64,000 nt of DNA, taken from positions 186,001-250,000 of the forward strand of contig NZ_JAERQN010000008.1 in NCBI RefSeq assembly GCF_016805305.1. Direction: 5' to 3'. Below are positions 24,371-33,009 of this stretch, in pieces. This DNA is from Falsiroseomonas ponticola. Its GTDB lineage: Bacteria > Pseudomonadota > Alphaproteobacteria > Acetobacterales > Acetobacteraceae. Each line of letters opens with the position of its first letter. Within the stretch, counting starts at the first letter, position 1. A model generated the notes under the pieces. The model was not told the DNA's origin. It saw only the letters and a program-made list of their open reading frames with translations, and did not search any database. Both the position numbers and the translations under genes were made by a program.

Positions 24371-25879
24371 TCAGACGGGCTGGCGACGTCGGAACAGGGC
24401 CGTGACGCGGTCCATGAAGCCGGGCACGGCCCAGAGGGCGGCCAGCACCGTCAGCGCGCAGAGACCCGCGCTGATGGGGCGGGTGAAGAAGGGGGAGACG
24501 TCGCCCCCGCTCAGCACCAGGCCGCGCAGCAGATTCTTGTCGAGCAGGTCGCCCAGCACGATCCCCAGCACCAGCGGCGCCATCGGGAAGCGCAGCTCCC
24601 GCAGGATGAAGCCGACCAGGCCCGCCCCCAGCATCACCCAGATGTCGAAGAGGCGGGAGGTGATGGCGAAGGCGCCGACCGTGCACAGCACGAAGACCAC
24701 GGGCATCAGGCGCGAGCGCGGGATCAGCAGCACCCAGAGCAGCGGCTTCACCAGCACCAGGCCATAGACCAGCTTCACCATATCCGCGATCACCAGCATG
24801 GCGACGATCTGGTAGATGAATTCCGGCGCGGTGATCGCCAGCATCGGGCCCGGGTTGAGCCCGTGGATCATCATCGCCGCCATCAGGACGGCGGCCGGCG
24901 CGGAACCCGGGACGGCCAGCGTCAGCACCGGGATGATGGCGCCGGGGACGCAGGCGCTCTCGCCCGTCTCGGCGGCCATCAGGCCCTCCACGCTGCCGCG
25001 GCCGAATTGCTCGCGCTCCGCGCTCGCGCGCTTGGCGGCGGCGTAGCTGGTCCAGGCGGCGATATCCTCGCCGAGGCCCGGCATGGCGCCGATGAAGGTG
25101 CCGATGGCGCCGGAGCGGAAGATGGTGCGCCAGTACTGCGCCACGTCCTTCACGCGCGGGATCACGCTGTCGATCTTGGACGACACCGCCTTCACCGCGG
25201 GGCCGCGCATGGAGTTCAGCACCTCCGCCACGCCGAAGACGCCGACAAGGACGGGCAGCAGGCCGAGCCCGCCGGCCAGGTCCGCATTGCCGAAGGCGAA
25301 GCGCGGATAGGCGTGGTTCGTCTCCTGCCCCACGGTCGCGACCAGCAGGCCGAGGAAGCCCGCGATGTAGCCCTTCAGCGCATCGCCGCCGGAGAGGCTG
25401 CCCGCGATGACGATGCCGAAGAGCGCGACCCAGAACATCTCATAGCTGCCGAATTCCAGCGCGAATTCGCCGAAGCTCGGCGCGAACATCGCCAGGATCA
25501 GCGTGCCGAACAGCGTGCCGAGCCAGGAGCCGAGGGTGGAGATGCCCATCGCGCGCCCGGCCATGCCCTTCCGCGCCAGCGGGAAGCCATCCAGCGTGGA
25601 GGCGGCGGAAGCGGGCGTGCCCGGGATGTTGAGCAGGATGGCGGAGCGGCTGCCGCCATAGATCGCGCCGACATAGACGCAGACCAGCACCAGCATCGCC
25701 ACGTTCGGGCCCATGGTGAAGGTCAGCGTGGTGAGCAGCGCGACGCCCATCGTCGCCGTCAGCCCGGGCAGCGCGCCGATGACGATGCCGATCAGCACCG
25801 CCCAGAAGGCATGGAAGATGGCGCCGCCCTGCAGCACATGGGCGAAGCCGTCGCCGAGCATGACGAGGGGATTGTTCAC
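24371..25879 (-). CDS. tctA: Tripartite tricarboxylate transporter large membrane subunit TctA
   Basis: Twelve-helix-type transport subunit, 502 aa, the standard TctA length. Start is a GTG at 25879 (NNPLVMLGDGF) with GAGGAGACGCC just upstream. Conserved TctA motifs are GALPGLTATMGVALL, YVGAIYGGSRSAILLNIPGTPASAASTLDG, GAMPGLGEDIAAWTSY and ESACVPGAIIPVLTLAVPGSAPAAVLMAA. It is third in the tctC-tctB-tctA operon, 10 bp after tctB, and forms the channel with TctB while TctC delivers the carboxylate. Confidence 0.95.
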   Translation of the reverse strand: MNNPLVMLGDGFAHVLQGGAIFHAFWAVLIGIVIGALPGLTATMGVALLTTLTFTMGPNVAMLVLVCVYVGAIYGGSRSAILLNIPGTPASAASTLDGFPLARKGMAGRAMGISTLGSWLGTLFGTLILAMFAPSFGEFALEFGSYEMFWVALFGIVIAGSLSGGDALKGYIAGFLGLLVATVGQETNHAYPRFAFGNADLAGGLGLLPVLVGVFGVAEVLNSMRGPAVKAVSSKIDSVIPRVKDVAQYWRTIFRSGAIGTFIGAMPGLGEDIAAWTSYAAAKRASAEREQFGRGSVEGLMAAETGESACVPGAIIPVLTLAVPGSAPAAVLMAAMMIHGLNPGPMLAITAPEFIYQIVAMLVIADMVKLVYGLVLVKPLLWVLLIPRSRLMPVVFVLCTVGAFAITSRLFDIWVMLGAGLVGFILRELRFPMAPLVLGIVLGDLLDKNLLRGLVLSGGDVSPFFTRPISAGLCALTVLAALWAVPGFMDRVTALFRRRQPV

Positions 25880-25889
25880 GGGCGTCTCC

Positions 25890-26444
25890 TCAGGGCAGGC
25901 GCACGAGGAAGACGCGTTCGAAGACCAGCGTGACCGCGATGCCGGTGCCGATGCCGAGGGCCGCGGCCTCCACCAGGCGCCGCGCGCGGCCGATGGGCCC
26001 CGCATCCCATTCGAAGGCGGCGGTGAAGGCGAAGACGAAGAGCGCGGCGGCCAGCCAGAAGGGCAGCGTGCCGATCATGAAACCCGCATAGAGCACGCCG
26101 AGGAAGGCCGCGGTGCCGAGCTGCCGCGCATCGCCCGGCGCCAGCGCGCGGCCCTGCGTGACGGAGGGCGCCAGCGCGCCCCGCCGCACCGCCCGCAGCG
26201 CGAGCAGCACGGCGAGGAAGGTGATCACCAGCCCATGGAAGCCCGGCACGATGCCGGGCGCCGTCAGGCCGCTATGCGACTGTTCCTTGAAGGTCGGCAT
26301 GGACCAGGACAGCGCGATGACGGCGAGGCCGAAGGCCAGCAGCACCGCCGCGGTGTAGAGATCCACCCGCGGCGGCAGCGGCGCGCGGTCGCCGGCGAAC
26401 GGCGACTCGGCAGCCTCCGCCGCCTGCGGCGGCTCCGGCATCAT
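25890..26444 (-). CDS. tctB: Tripartite tricarboxylate transporter small membrane subunit TctB
   Basis: Four-helix small subunit, 184 aa. After a cytosolic polar N-terminus (PEPPQAAEAAE) come hydrophobic segments LYTAAVLLAFGLAVIALSW, GLVITFLAVLLALRA, FLGVLYAGFMIGTLPFWLAA and a C-terminal AAALGIGTGIAVTLVFERVFLVRLP. The last segment is the usual TctB end. It lies between tctC and tctA on the minus strand; a hairpin is present between tctC and tctB. Confidence 0.88.
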   Translation of the reverse strand: MMPEPPQAAEAAESPFAGDRAPLPPRVDLYTAAVLLAFGLAVIALSWSMPTFKEQSHSGLTAPGIVPGFHGLVITFLAVLLALRAVRRGALAPSVTQGRALAPGDARQLGTAAFLGVLYAGFMIGTLPFWLAAALFVFAFTAAFEWDAGPIGRARRLVEAAALGIGTGIAVTLVFERVFLVRLP

Positions 26445-26550
26445 GCCATGCCCTCAATTGGCGGGCGCGCGCTCCGCGCGCTTGCCTTCGCGCAGGCCGC
26501 TGTCGCGCGCGTCTCACGGCCGGTCTGTGCGCGGGCCGCTATCGCGGCCT

Positions 26551-26578
26551 CGGCACGCGGCGGAAAAACCGCGTGCCG
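26551..26578 (-). promoter_or_regulatory. Intercistronic hairpin between tctC and tctB
   Basis: Perfect 10-bp stem CGGCACGCGG/CCGCGTGCCG with an 8-base loop, 15 bp after the tctC stop. It could partly terminate transcription or stabilise the upstream mRNA, giving more binding protein than membrane subunits, a common arrangement in binding-protein transporters. Confidence 0.5.
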
Positions 26579-26592
26579 CATGGCTCCGCCGC

Positions 26593-27606
26593 TCAAAGCC
26601 GCTGGATCCCGAGCGTGTCGGGGCTGACGCGCGCGGTGCCGCCATCGAAGTAGAGCCAGGCGGTCTGGCGGACCATCTTCCAGGCCTCGTCATGCGCTTC
26701 CTGGCCGGCGATCGGCGTGAAGACGGCGGCGCGCTGCGCGGCGTAGTCCTTCAGGCGCTGGCTGTCGCGGATCTTCTCCCGCCACACCTGGCCGACGGTA
26801 TCCACGACATTCTGCGGCACGCCCTTCGGGCACCAGATGCCGAAATAGTTGAGCGGCGCGGGAATGTCCGGCAGCCAGCGGCGGATGGAGGGCAGTTCGC
26901 CGACACCCTGCAAGGTGACGCCCTGTTCCGCCTGCACGGCCAGCGGGATGAGGCGGCGCGCGCGGATCATCTCGGCCGCTTCCACCAGCAGCACGGCGCC
27001 CATCGGCGTCTCGCCGCTCACGGTCGCGATCATGGCGGGGTTGCCGCCATCATAGGTGGCGTGGCGATAGTCGATCCGCGTCGCGGCCTTGATGGCGGAC
27101 ATCAGGTTGTGGCCGGCGGAGGAGACGCCGGCGGTGGCCACGGCCAGGGAGGCGCCGCGGGCGCGGAAGGCCTCCATCGCCGCGCCGAAATCGGCGATGC
27201 CCGCGCGGGGGTTGGCGACCAGCACGTTCACATTGGCCACCGCGAAGAACAGGTTCCAGTCCTGCAGCTGCGTGTCCAGCAGGCCGAGCACCTTGTAGCA
27301 GCCGACATCGACGGCGGCGCCCGCCGCCCAGGTCATGCCATCCTTCGCCGCTTCCAGCGCGTTGCGCGTGCCGATGGAGCCGGAGGCGCCGGGCTGGTTC
27401 ACGACGACGAAGCGCTGGCCGAGCGCGGCTTCGAGTTCCGCCGCGACGATGCGCGCCATCTGGTCCGTGCTGCCGCCCGCGGCCCAGGGGACGATGAGCG
27501 TCACCGGCCGGTCGGGGCGCCAGCCGGCGCTTTGCGCGCTGACAAGCGCGGGCGTGGCGAGCACGCCGCCCGTGGTGGCCAGAAGCGTCCTGCGACTGAT
27601 CGTCAT
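26593..27606 (-). CDS. tctC: Tripartite tricarboxylate transporter binding protein TctC
   Basis: Periplasmic binding protein, 337 aa, first gene of tctC-tctB-tctA. Tat-like signal (TISRRTLLATTGGVLATPALVSAQ), then RPVTLIVPWAAGGSTDQMARI and VVNQPGASGSIGTRN, the Bug-family signatures. Start at the ATG at 27606; the frame continues upstream without a signal-like start. A perfect 18-bp palindrome lies 28 bp upstream of the start and matches one in front of the DapA-like gene at 37208. Confidence 0.93.
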   Translation of the reverse strand: MTISRRTLLATTGGVLATPALVSAQSAGWRPDRPVTLIVPWAAGGSTDQMARIVAAELEAALGQRFVVVNQPGASGSIGTRNALEAAKDGMTWAAGAAVDVGCYKVLGLLDTQLQDWNLFFAVANVNVLVANPRAGIADFGAAMEAFRARGASLAVATAGVSSAGHNLMSAIKAATRIDYRHATYDGGNPAMIATVSGETPMGAVLLVEAAEMIRARRLIPLAVQAEQGVTLQGVGELPSIRRWLPDIPAPLNYFGIWCPKGVPQNVVDTVGQVWREKIRDSQRLKDYAAQRAAVFTPIAGQEAHDEAWKMVRQTAWLYFDGGTARVSPDTLGIQRL

Positions 27607-27634
27607 TGGTCCGTTCTCCCCTCCGGTTCTCATG

Positions 27635-27652
27635 GGTAACCCACCGGTTACC
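27635..27652. promoter_or_regulatory. Palindromic operator of the tctCBA operon
   Basis: GGTAACCCACCGGTTACC, a perfect inverted repeat written GGTAAC-N6-GTTACC, 28 bp upstream of tctC. The same half-sites and spacing occur at 37224-37241. The size suits a TetR- or GntR-type dimer; the TetR regulator encoded at 37264-37905 is the obvious candidate. Confidence 0.65.
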
Positions 27653-27682
27653 AGGGATGGTGAGGCCGCTTGGCGCGGGACG

Positions 27683-28501
27683 TCAACCGAACTCCGGCCC
27701 GGCGAAGACGAAGTTTTGTTCAGGATTCGCGGCGGGCATCGCGCCACGCGCCATGCGGGTGAAGGGGCGAAGCCGTTCGCCGCCGGAAGCCGTGATCGAT
27801 GCCGCGATGCGTGTCGCGGCATCGGCAAGGTCGATCACCACCGGCGCGCCGATCGCGGCCTGCGCGGCGGCGATCAGGGCGATGGCCTGCGCTTCCCCCC
27901 GCGCGACGACGGGGCCGATCTGCGGCGCGCGCAGCCCGTCCCGCGCCAGCACGAAGCCTTCGCGATCCTGCGTGACGAAGGCGGCGTGCGGCATGCGCCG
28001 CGCCAGGCCGCGCAGCAGGGCGGGGCGCGGCGCGCCGAAGGCCGCGTGGTCCCGCGCCAGCACCCAGTCCCAATCGACCTCCTCCATCGGGCGGATGCCG
28101 GTGCCCGCCGGCAGGGCGCGGGGCAGCGACCAGCGGGCGAAGCCGAAGAGATCCGCGAAGCCGAGCTGGCGATAGACCTCCCGCCCCGCCGGCGTCGCAT
28201 CCAGCGCCAGGCAGGGCGCGGGGGCTTCCCCGATCGCCCAGCGCATCAACTGCGTCGCCAGGCCCTGCCGCCGGCGGTCCGGGCGGACCAGCACCATGGA
28301 GACCCAGGCGAGGCCCGCGCCATGCGGCAGCGTCGCGGCGCTGGCGGCCAGGCAATCGGCATCGCCATCATCCAGCACCCGCACCGCGCCCTGGTCGAGG
28401 AAGACGCGCCAATCGGCCTCCAGCTGGTTCCAGCCGATGCGGGCGGAAAGCGCCGCGGCGCGGGGCAGGTCGGCATCCGTCGCGGCGCGGAAGGCGGGCA
28501 T
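27683..28501 (-). CDS. GNAT-family N-acetyltransferase, two-domain type
   Basis: 272 aa from the ATG at 28501 (PAFRAATDADLPRAAAL). The first domain has the acetyl-CoA loop in VSMVLVRPDRRRQGLATQLM and the usual GREVYRQLGFADL end. The second half (from about 130) resembles the extra domain of the two-part GNAT proteins (RPMEEVDWDWVLARDHAAFG, then GLRAPQIGPVVA). Substrate unknown. It lies upstream of tctC in the same direction, and the tctC operator falls in the gap. Confidence 0.82.
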   Translation of the reverse strand: MPAFRAATDADLPRAAALSARIGWNQLEADWRVFLDQGAVRVLDDGDADCLAASAATLPHGAGLAWVSMVLVRPDRRRQGLATQLMRWAIGEAPAPCLALDATPAGREVYRQLGFADLFGFARWSLPRALPAGTGIRPMEEVDWDWVLARDHAAFGAPRPALLRGLARRMPHAAFVTQDREGFVLARDGLRAPQIGPVVARGEAQAIALIAAAQAAIGAPVVIDLADAATRIAASITASGGERLRPFTRMARGAMPAANPEQNFVFAGPEFG

Positions 28502-28599
28502 GGCGCGAAGGCTCGCGCGCAGGCCGCGCGGGGTCAAGCGGACTGGACGCCGCGCGGCGTTCCGCGCATGAGGATGGGGTGGTGGGGATTGGATGGTCG

Positions 28600-29421
28600 A
28601 TGCGCATCTCGCTCTGCAACGAAGTCGTCGCCGCGCTGCCTTTCGCCGAGCAGGCGAGGCTGGCCGCCGCCCTCGGCTATGATGGGCTGGAGGTCGCGCC
28701 CTTCACGCTGGATGCGGAGGCGCCGCACCGCATCGCCCCCGCGCGCCGCGCGGAACTGCGGCGGATGGCGGAGGAGGCGGGCGCGCCCATCACTTCGCTC
28801 CACTGGCTGCTGGTGGCGCCGGCGGGGCTTTCCATCACCACGGCGGATCGCGAGGTGCGGGCGCGCACGCTGGATGTGATGCAGGGGCTGGTGGAGCTGG
28901 CGGCGGATCTCGGCGCGACGCTGCTGGTGCACGGGTCGCCGAAGCAGCGCCATGTCGGCGCCGATGGCGATGCGCAGCGGGCGGAGGAGGCGATGGCCAG
29001 GGCCGGCGCCTGGGCCGCGCAGCATGGGCTGACCTATTGCCTGGAACCGCTGAATGCGGGGCAGACCAACTGGGCGCGGACGGTGACGGAGGCGATCGAC
29101 ATCGTCGCCCGCATCGGCCAGCCGGGGCTGAAGACGATGCTCGATGTGAGCGCGGCCGGGAATGGGGAGGCCGAGCCCGCGGCCGCGCTGCTGCGGCGCC
29201 TGGTGCCCACCGGCTGGATCGCGCATGTCCATCTGAACGACCGCAACCGGCGCGGGCCCGGCCAGGGCGAGGATCGCTTCGCCCCCGTGCTGCGCGCGCT
29301 GCGGGAGGCGCGCTATGCCGGCTTCTGCGCGGTGGAGCCCTTCGACTACCATCCCGACGGCCCCACCAGCGCCGCCCGCGCCATCGGCTACCTGCGCGGC
29401 ATCGAGGAGACGATGGCATGA
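28600..29421 (+). CDS. Sugar phosphate isomerase/epimerase (xylose-isomerase-like TIM barrel)
   Basis: 273 aa, AP endonuclease family 2 fold. Start at 28600 (RISLCNEVVAALPFAEQ). Expected barrel segments are LGYDGLEVAPFTL, ITSLHWLL, LLVHGSPKQR, YCLEPLN (metal-binding Glu), KTMLDVSAAG and WIAHVHLNDRNRRGPGQGED, with a terminal FCAVEPFDY. It overlaps the enolase-superfamily gene by 4 bp (ATGA), so the two enzymes probably work on the same sugar acid or polyol. Substrate unknown. Confidence 0.87.
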   Translation: MRISLCNEVVAALPFAEQARLAAALGYDGLEVAPFTLDAEAPHRIAPARRAELRRMAEEAGAPITSLHWLLVAPAGLSITTADREVRARTLDVMQGLVELAADLGATLLVHGSPKQRHVGADGDAQRAEEAMARAGAWAAQHGLTYCLEPLNAGQTNWARTVTEAIDIVARIGQPGLKTMLDVSAAGNGEAEPAAALLRRLVPTGWIAHVHLNDRNRRGPGQGEDRFAPVLRALREARYAGFCAVEPFDYHPDGPTSAARAIGYLRGIEETMA

Positions 29422-30845
29422 CCGCGCCCCGCTTCACGCTGCTGGAGACGCAGCGCTTCGAATGGCCCTTCACGCTGCGCCTGCCCTTCCGCTTCGGCGT
29501 CATCACCGTGACGCAGGGGCGCCAGGCCGTGATCCGCGCCCGCATCCGGCTGGAGAACGGGACGGAGGCCTGGGGCGTGGCCGCGGAGACGCTGGCCGCC
29601 AAGTGGTTCGACAAGAATCCCGCGCTGAGTGATGCGCAGAACGAGAACCAGCTGCGCCGCGCGATCGAGATCGCGACGGCGGCGACGCTGGCCGCCGACG
29701 CCAATACCGCCTTCGGCCATTTCGCCGACAGCTACGCTGATGTGACGAAGGCGGCGGGCGGGGAATCGCTGAACCCGCTGGTGGCGAGCTATGGCCGCGC
29801 GCTGCTGGACCGCGCCATGCTGGATGCCGTACTGAAGGCGAAGGGCGTGTCCTTCTGGACCGGCATGCGGGCGAATATCGGCGGGATGGCGGCGCATGGC
29901 GTGGTGCCGGATCTCGCCGGCTTCAATTTTTCCCAGCTGCTGTCTGGCCTGGAGCCGCTTCGGCGCGTGCACGCCCGGCATACGGTGGGGCTGGTGGACC
30001 CGATCACGGCGGCGGACCAGGACAGCCGGGTGGATGACGGGTTGCCGGAAACGCTGGAGGAAATCGCGGCGGGCTACCGGCACCGCTACTGGAAGCTGAA
30101 GGTCGGCGGGAATGTCGCGGCGGATGTGGAGCGCCTGTCGCGCATCGCCGCCGTGCTGGACCGGCTGCATGGCGGCTACCACGCCAGCCTGGACGGCAAC
30201 GAGCAGTATGAGGATGCGGAGGGCGCGCTGGCGCTGTGGCGGGCGATGCAGGCGGAGCCGCGGCTGAGGAAGCTCTGCGCTTCCGTCATCTTCATCGAGC
30301 AGCCGGTGAAGCGCGCGCGGGCGCTGGAGACGGGGATGGGCGCGCTGGCCGCCGAGCGGCCCGTCATCATCGACGAGAGCGACGGGCCGCTGGATGCCTT
30401 CGTCACGGGCCGCGCGCTGGGCTATGCGGGCGTGTCCAGCAAGGCCTGCAAGGGCGTGTGGCGGTCCCTGGTCAACCTGGCGCGTTGCCGCGCCTGGAAC
30501 GCGGGGGAAGGGCGCGAGCGCTACTTCATGTCGGCGGAGGACCTGACCACGCTCGCCGGTATCTGCGTGCAGCAGGATCTGGCGCTGATCTCGCTGCTCG
30601 GCCTGCCGCATGTGGAGCGCAACGGCCACCACTTCATCGATGGCTTCAACGGAAGGCCGAAGGCGGAGGCGTATCGGTTCATGGAGGCGCATCCGACGCT
30701 CTATGCCGATACGCCGCGCGGGCCGCGGCTTGCGATCCGCGACGGGATGCTGGACCTGGCGAGCCTGGAGACACCGGGGCTGGGCGCGAGGCTGGAGCCC
30801 GACACGGCGGCGATGGAGGCGATGCCGAAGGCAGCCTGGCCGTGA
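29418..30845 (+). CDS. Enolase-superfamily (mandelate racemase / muconate lactonizing-like) protein
   Basis: 475 aa, longer than the typical 360-400 for the family. The C-terminal barrel shows the candidate metal ligands: Asp in ASLDGNEQYED, Glu in VIFIEQPVKR, and Glu/Asp in VIIDESDGPLDA. KLKVGG is the candidate catalytic-lysine strand. Probably a dehydratase or epimerase of a carboxylic acid. Start at the ATG at 29418 overlapping the isomerase stop. It overlaps the following lipoprotein gene by 4 bp. Exact reaction not decidable. Confidence 0.84.
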   Translation: MTAPRFTLLETQRFEWPFTLRLPFRFGVITVTQGRQAVIRARIRLENGTEAWGVAAETLAAKWFDKNPALSDAQNENQLRRAIEIATAATLAADANTAFGHFADSYADVTKAAGGESLNPLVASYGRALLDRAMLDAVLKAKGVSFWTGMRANIGGMAAHGVVPDLAGFNFSQLLSGLEPLRRVHARHTVGLVDPITAADQDSRVDDGLPETLEEIAAGYRHRYWKLKVGGNVAADVERLSRIAAVLDRLHGGYHASLDGNEQYEDAEGALALWRAMQAEPRLRKLCASVIFIEQPVKRARALETGMGALAAERPVIIDESDGPLDAFVTGRALGYAGVSSKACKGVWRSLVNLARCRAWNAGEGRERYFMSAEDLTTLAGICVQQDLALISLLGLPHVERNGHHFIDGFNGRPKAEAYRFMEAHPTLYADTPRGPRLAIRDGMLDLASLETPGLGARLEPDTAAMEAMPKAAWP

Positions 30846-31423
30846 GGGGGGCGCTGGCCGCGGCGCTGCTGCTGGCAGGCTGCGCCACGCCGCCGCCGAA
30901 GCCGGAGGTCGTGACCGTGCCGGAGACGGTGGTGCTGCGCGCCGTGACCGACCTGGCGATCAGCGGCTTCGCGCAATACTGCCTGGGCGCCGTCGGCCGG
31001 CCGGCCTTGATGGTGGAGCGGCTGAAGGCCGATGGCTTCGCCCCGGTGCCGGAGGCCAATCAACCCCCCGCGCCCTTCCGGCAGGAGATCTGGCGCGGGG
31101 CGGCCCGGCCCTTCATCGTCTCCGTCATCGAGGGCGGCGGCGGCTGCTCGGTGGTGGCGCCGCGGGCGGATACGGCGCATGCGATGGCGCTGCTGGGCCA
31201 GGCCATGCAGCGCCTGGTGGATGAGGGCGCGCCGGTGGCGCCGCTGGTGGCGCCGGCTGCCGAGCCGCTGGCCGATGGCGCGCGGGAGGACCGCTACCAG
31301 ATCCGCCCGCGCAACGGGCCGCTGGTGATCGATGTCAGCATCCGCACGAATCTGCCGCATGCCACGCGGCCGGCGCTGATCCTGCTGGCCACGGTGCGGC
31401 GGGACAACGCGACGCGGACGTGA
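30842..31423 (+). CDS. Small lipoprotein, function unknown
   Basis: 193 aa from a GTG at 30842 that overlaps the preceding stop. The N-terminus RGALAAALLLAGCATPPP is a classical lipoprotein signal with lipobox LAGC (Cys about residue 14). The mature part has one further cysteine pair candidate (QYCLGAVG and GGGCSVVAP) and no domain I recognise. It ends 1 bp before the converging DUF2585 gene. Its link with the two enzymes upstream is only positional. Confidence 0.75.
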   Translation: MRGALAAALLLAGCATPPPKPEVVTVPETVVLRAVTDLAISGFAQYCLGAVGRPALMVERLKADGFAPVPEANQPPAPFRQEIWRGAARPFIVSVIEGGGGCSVVAPRADTAHAMALLGQAMQRLVDEGAPVAPLVAPAAEPLADGAREDRYQIRPRNGPLVIDVSIRTNLPHATRPALILLATVRRDNATRT

Positions 31424-31424
31424 G

Positions 31425-31988
31425 TCAGGCGCCGGCCTGCCAGGCCTTCACACTCTCTAGCGGCCAGAGCAGCATCAGCACGTTGAGCGTCAGGTTGTCG
31501 CGGATGACGAGCGCCACGCCGATCTCGAAGGCCAGGGCCAGGGCGATGGTGGCGGGCACGGGCAGGCGCGACGCGACCAGGAAGCCGAGCCACATCGCGC
31601 CGATGTCGCTGACGGAGTTGATGACGCTGTCGCCGAAATAGTCGAGCGCGATGGTGGCCTCGCGGTAGCGCTGGATCACCGTCTCCGTGTTCTCCGCGAT
31701 CTCCCACGCCGCCTCCACGATGGTGGAGAGGACAAGGCGCGGCAGCAGGCCCGCGCGGCGCATCAGCAGGTGCGTCGCGCCGTAGAACAGGATGCCGTGC
31801 ACGATGTGGGACGGCGTGTACCAATCCGTGATGTGCTGCGAATTCTCGCTGCTGACGACGACGCCGTGCCACAGCTTCACCGTGCCGCAGGTGCAGATGG
31901 GCACGCGCCCCATGGCCAGCAGGATGCCCGCCGTGGCCGCGACGATGGCGGCCAGGGCAATGATCCAGGGCCAGGGGCGCGCTTGCAT
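31425..31988 (-). CDS. DUF2585 / UPF0314 family membrane protein
   Basis: 187 aa integral membrane protein. Start at the ATG at 31988 (QARPWPWIIALAAIV). Family hallmarks: CTCGTVKLWHG, ENSQHITDWYTPSHIVHGILFYG, EAAWEIAENTETVIQRYR and DYFGDSVINSVSDIGAMWLGF. The family is widespread in Alphaproteobacteria and has no firm function. It lies 8 bp downstream of a tctC-type gene and may be read with it. Confidence 0.9.
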   Translation of the reverse strand: MQARPWPWIIALAAIVAATAGILLAMGRVPICTCGTVKLWHGVVVSSENSQHITDWYTPSHIVHGILFYGATHLLMRRAGLLPRLVLSTIVEAAWEIAENTETVIQRYREATIALDYFGDSVINSVSDIGAMWLGFLVASRLPVPATIALALAFEIGVALVIRDNLTLNVLMLLWPLESVKAWQAGA

Positions 31989-31996
31989 GGGCCGGC

Positions 31997-32977
31997 TCAG
32001 TTCACCGTGATCCGGGCCTCGCGGATCACGCGGCTCCATTTCTCCGACTCAGCCCGCATGGTGGCGGCCAGGTCGGCGGGCGTGGAGAAGACGGCATCCG
32101 CCCCGGCGGCGGCCAGGCGCTGCTGCACGGTGGCGTCGGCCAGGATCTCCCGCAGCGCGCTGTTGTAGCGATCGACGATCGGGGCGGGCGTGCCGGCGGG
32201 GGCCATGACGGCGCCCCAGCTCGTGGCCTGCGCCTCCGGCAGGCCGATTTCCGCCAGCGTCGGCACATCGGGCAGCAGGGAGGAACGGCGCGGGCCGGTC
32301 ACGGCGAGGGCGCGGACGCGGCCGCCCTGGATCATGCCGAGCGCGGAGGGAAGCTGGTCCAGCATCACCTGCACCGTGCCCGCGACGGTGTCGTTCAGCG
32401 CGGGTGCGCTGCCGCGATAGGGGACGTGCTGCATCTCCACGCGCGCGACCAGCTTGAAGAGCTCCGGCACGAGATGCGTGGAGCTGCCGCTGCCGCCGGA
32501 GCCGTAGGAGAGCGCGTTGGGCCGCGCGCGCAGCAGCGCGATGAATTCCTGCGCGGTCTGGGCGGGGACGGAGGGATGGACGATCAGCACATGGTCCGTC
32601 GCGAAGGCCATGGCGATGGGCGCCAGATCCGTCGCGGGGTTGAAGGCCATGTTGCTGTAGAGGTGGGGGTTGATGGTCAGCGTGCCCGTGGTGCCCATCA
32701 GGATGGTGAGGCCATCGGGCGCGCTGCGCACCACATTCTCCACGCCGAGGTTGCCGCCGGCGCCGGTGCGGTTCTCCACCGTCACGGGCTGGCCGAGGCG
32801 GTCCTGCAGACGCTCGCCCAGCACGCGCGCGACGACATCGGTCGCGCCGCCCGGGGGGAAGGGAACCACGAAGCGGACCGGGCGCGTGGGCGCCCAGGCC
32901 TGGGCGCGCGCCGCGCCCGGGATGAGGGGCGCGGCGAGGCTGGCGGCCAGGATGTGGCGGCGCGTGAGGCGGTTCAT
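31997..32977 (-). CDS. Tripartite tricarboxylate transporter binding protein (TctC/Bug family)
   Basis: 326 aa periplasmic binding protein with Tat-like signal (NRLTRRHILAASLAAPLIPGAARAQ). Bug signatures: RPVRFVVPFPPGGATDVVARV and VENRTGAGGNLGVENV, plus YGSGGSGSSTHLVPE. It follows the isomerase gene by 32 bp in the catabolic operon and lacks adjacent membrane subunits. It is likely to bind the substrate of that pathway and use TctAB from elsewhere, perhaps the pair at 24371-26444, which shares an operator with this operon. Confidence 0.9.
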   Translation of the reverse strand: MNRLTRRHILAASLAAPLIPGAARAQAWAPTRPVRFVVPFPPGGATDVVARVLGERLQDRLGQPVTVENRTGAGGNLGVENVVRSAPDGLTILMGTTGTLTINPHLYSNMAFNPATDLAPIAMAFATDHVLIVHPSVPAQTAQEFIALLRARPNALSYGSGGSGSSTHLVPELFKLVARVEMQHVPYRGSAPALNDTVAGTVQVMLDQLPSALGMIQGGRVRALAVTGPRRSSLLPDVPTLAEIGLPEAQATSWGAVMAPAGTPAPIVDRYNSALREILADATVQQRLAAAGADAVFSTPADLAATMRAESEKWSRVIREARITVN

Positions 32978-33009
32978 GGCTGTTTCTTCTCCCGGGTTTT
33001 CGTTGGTGG

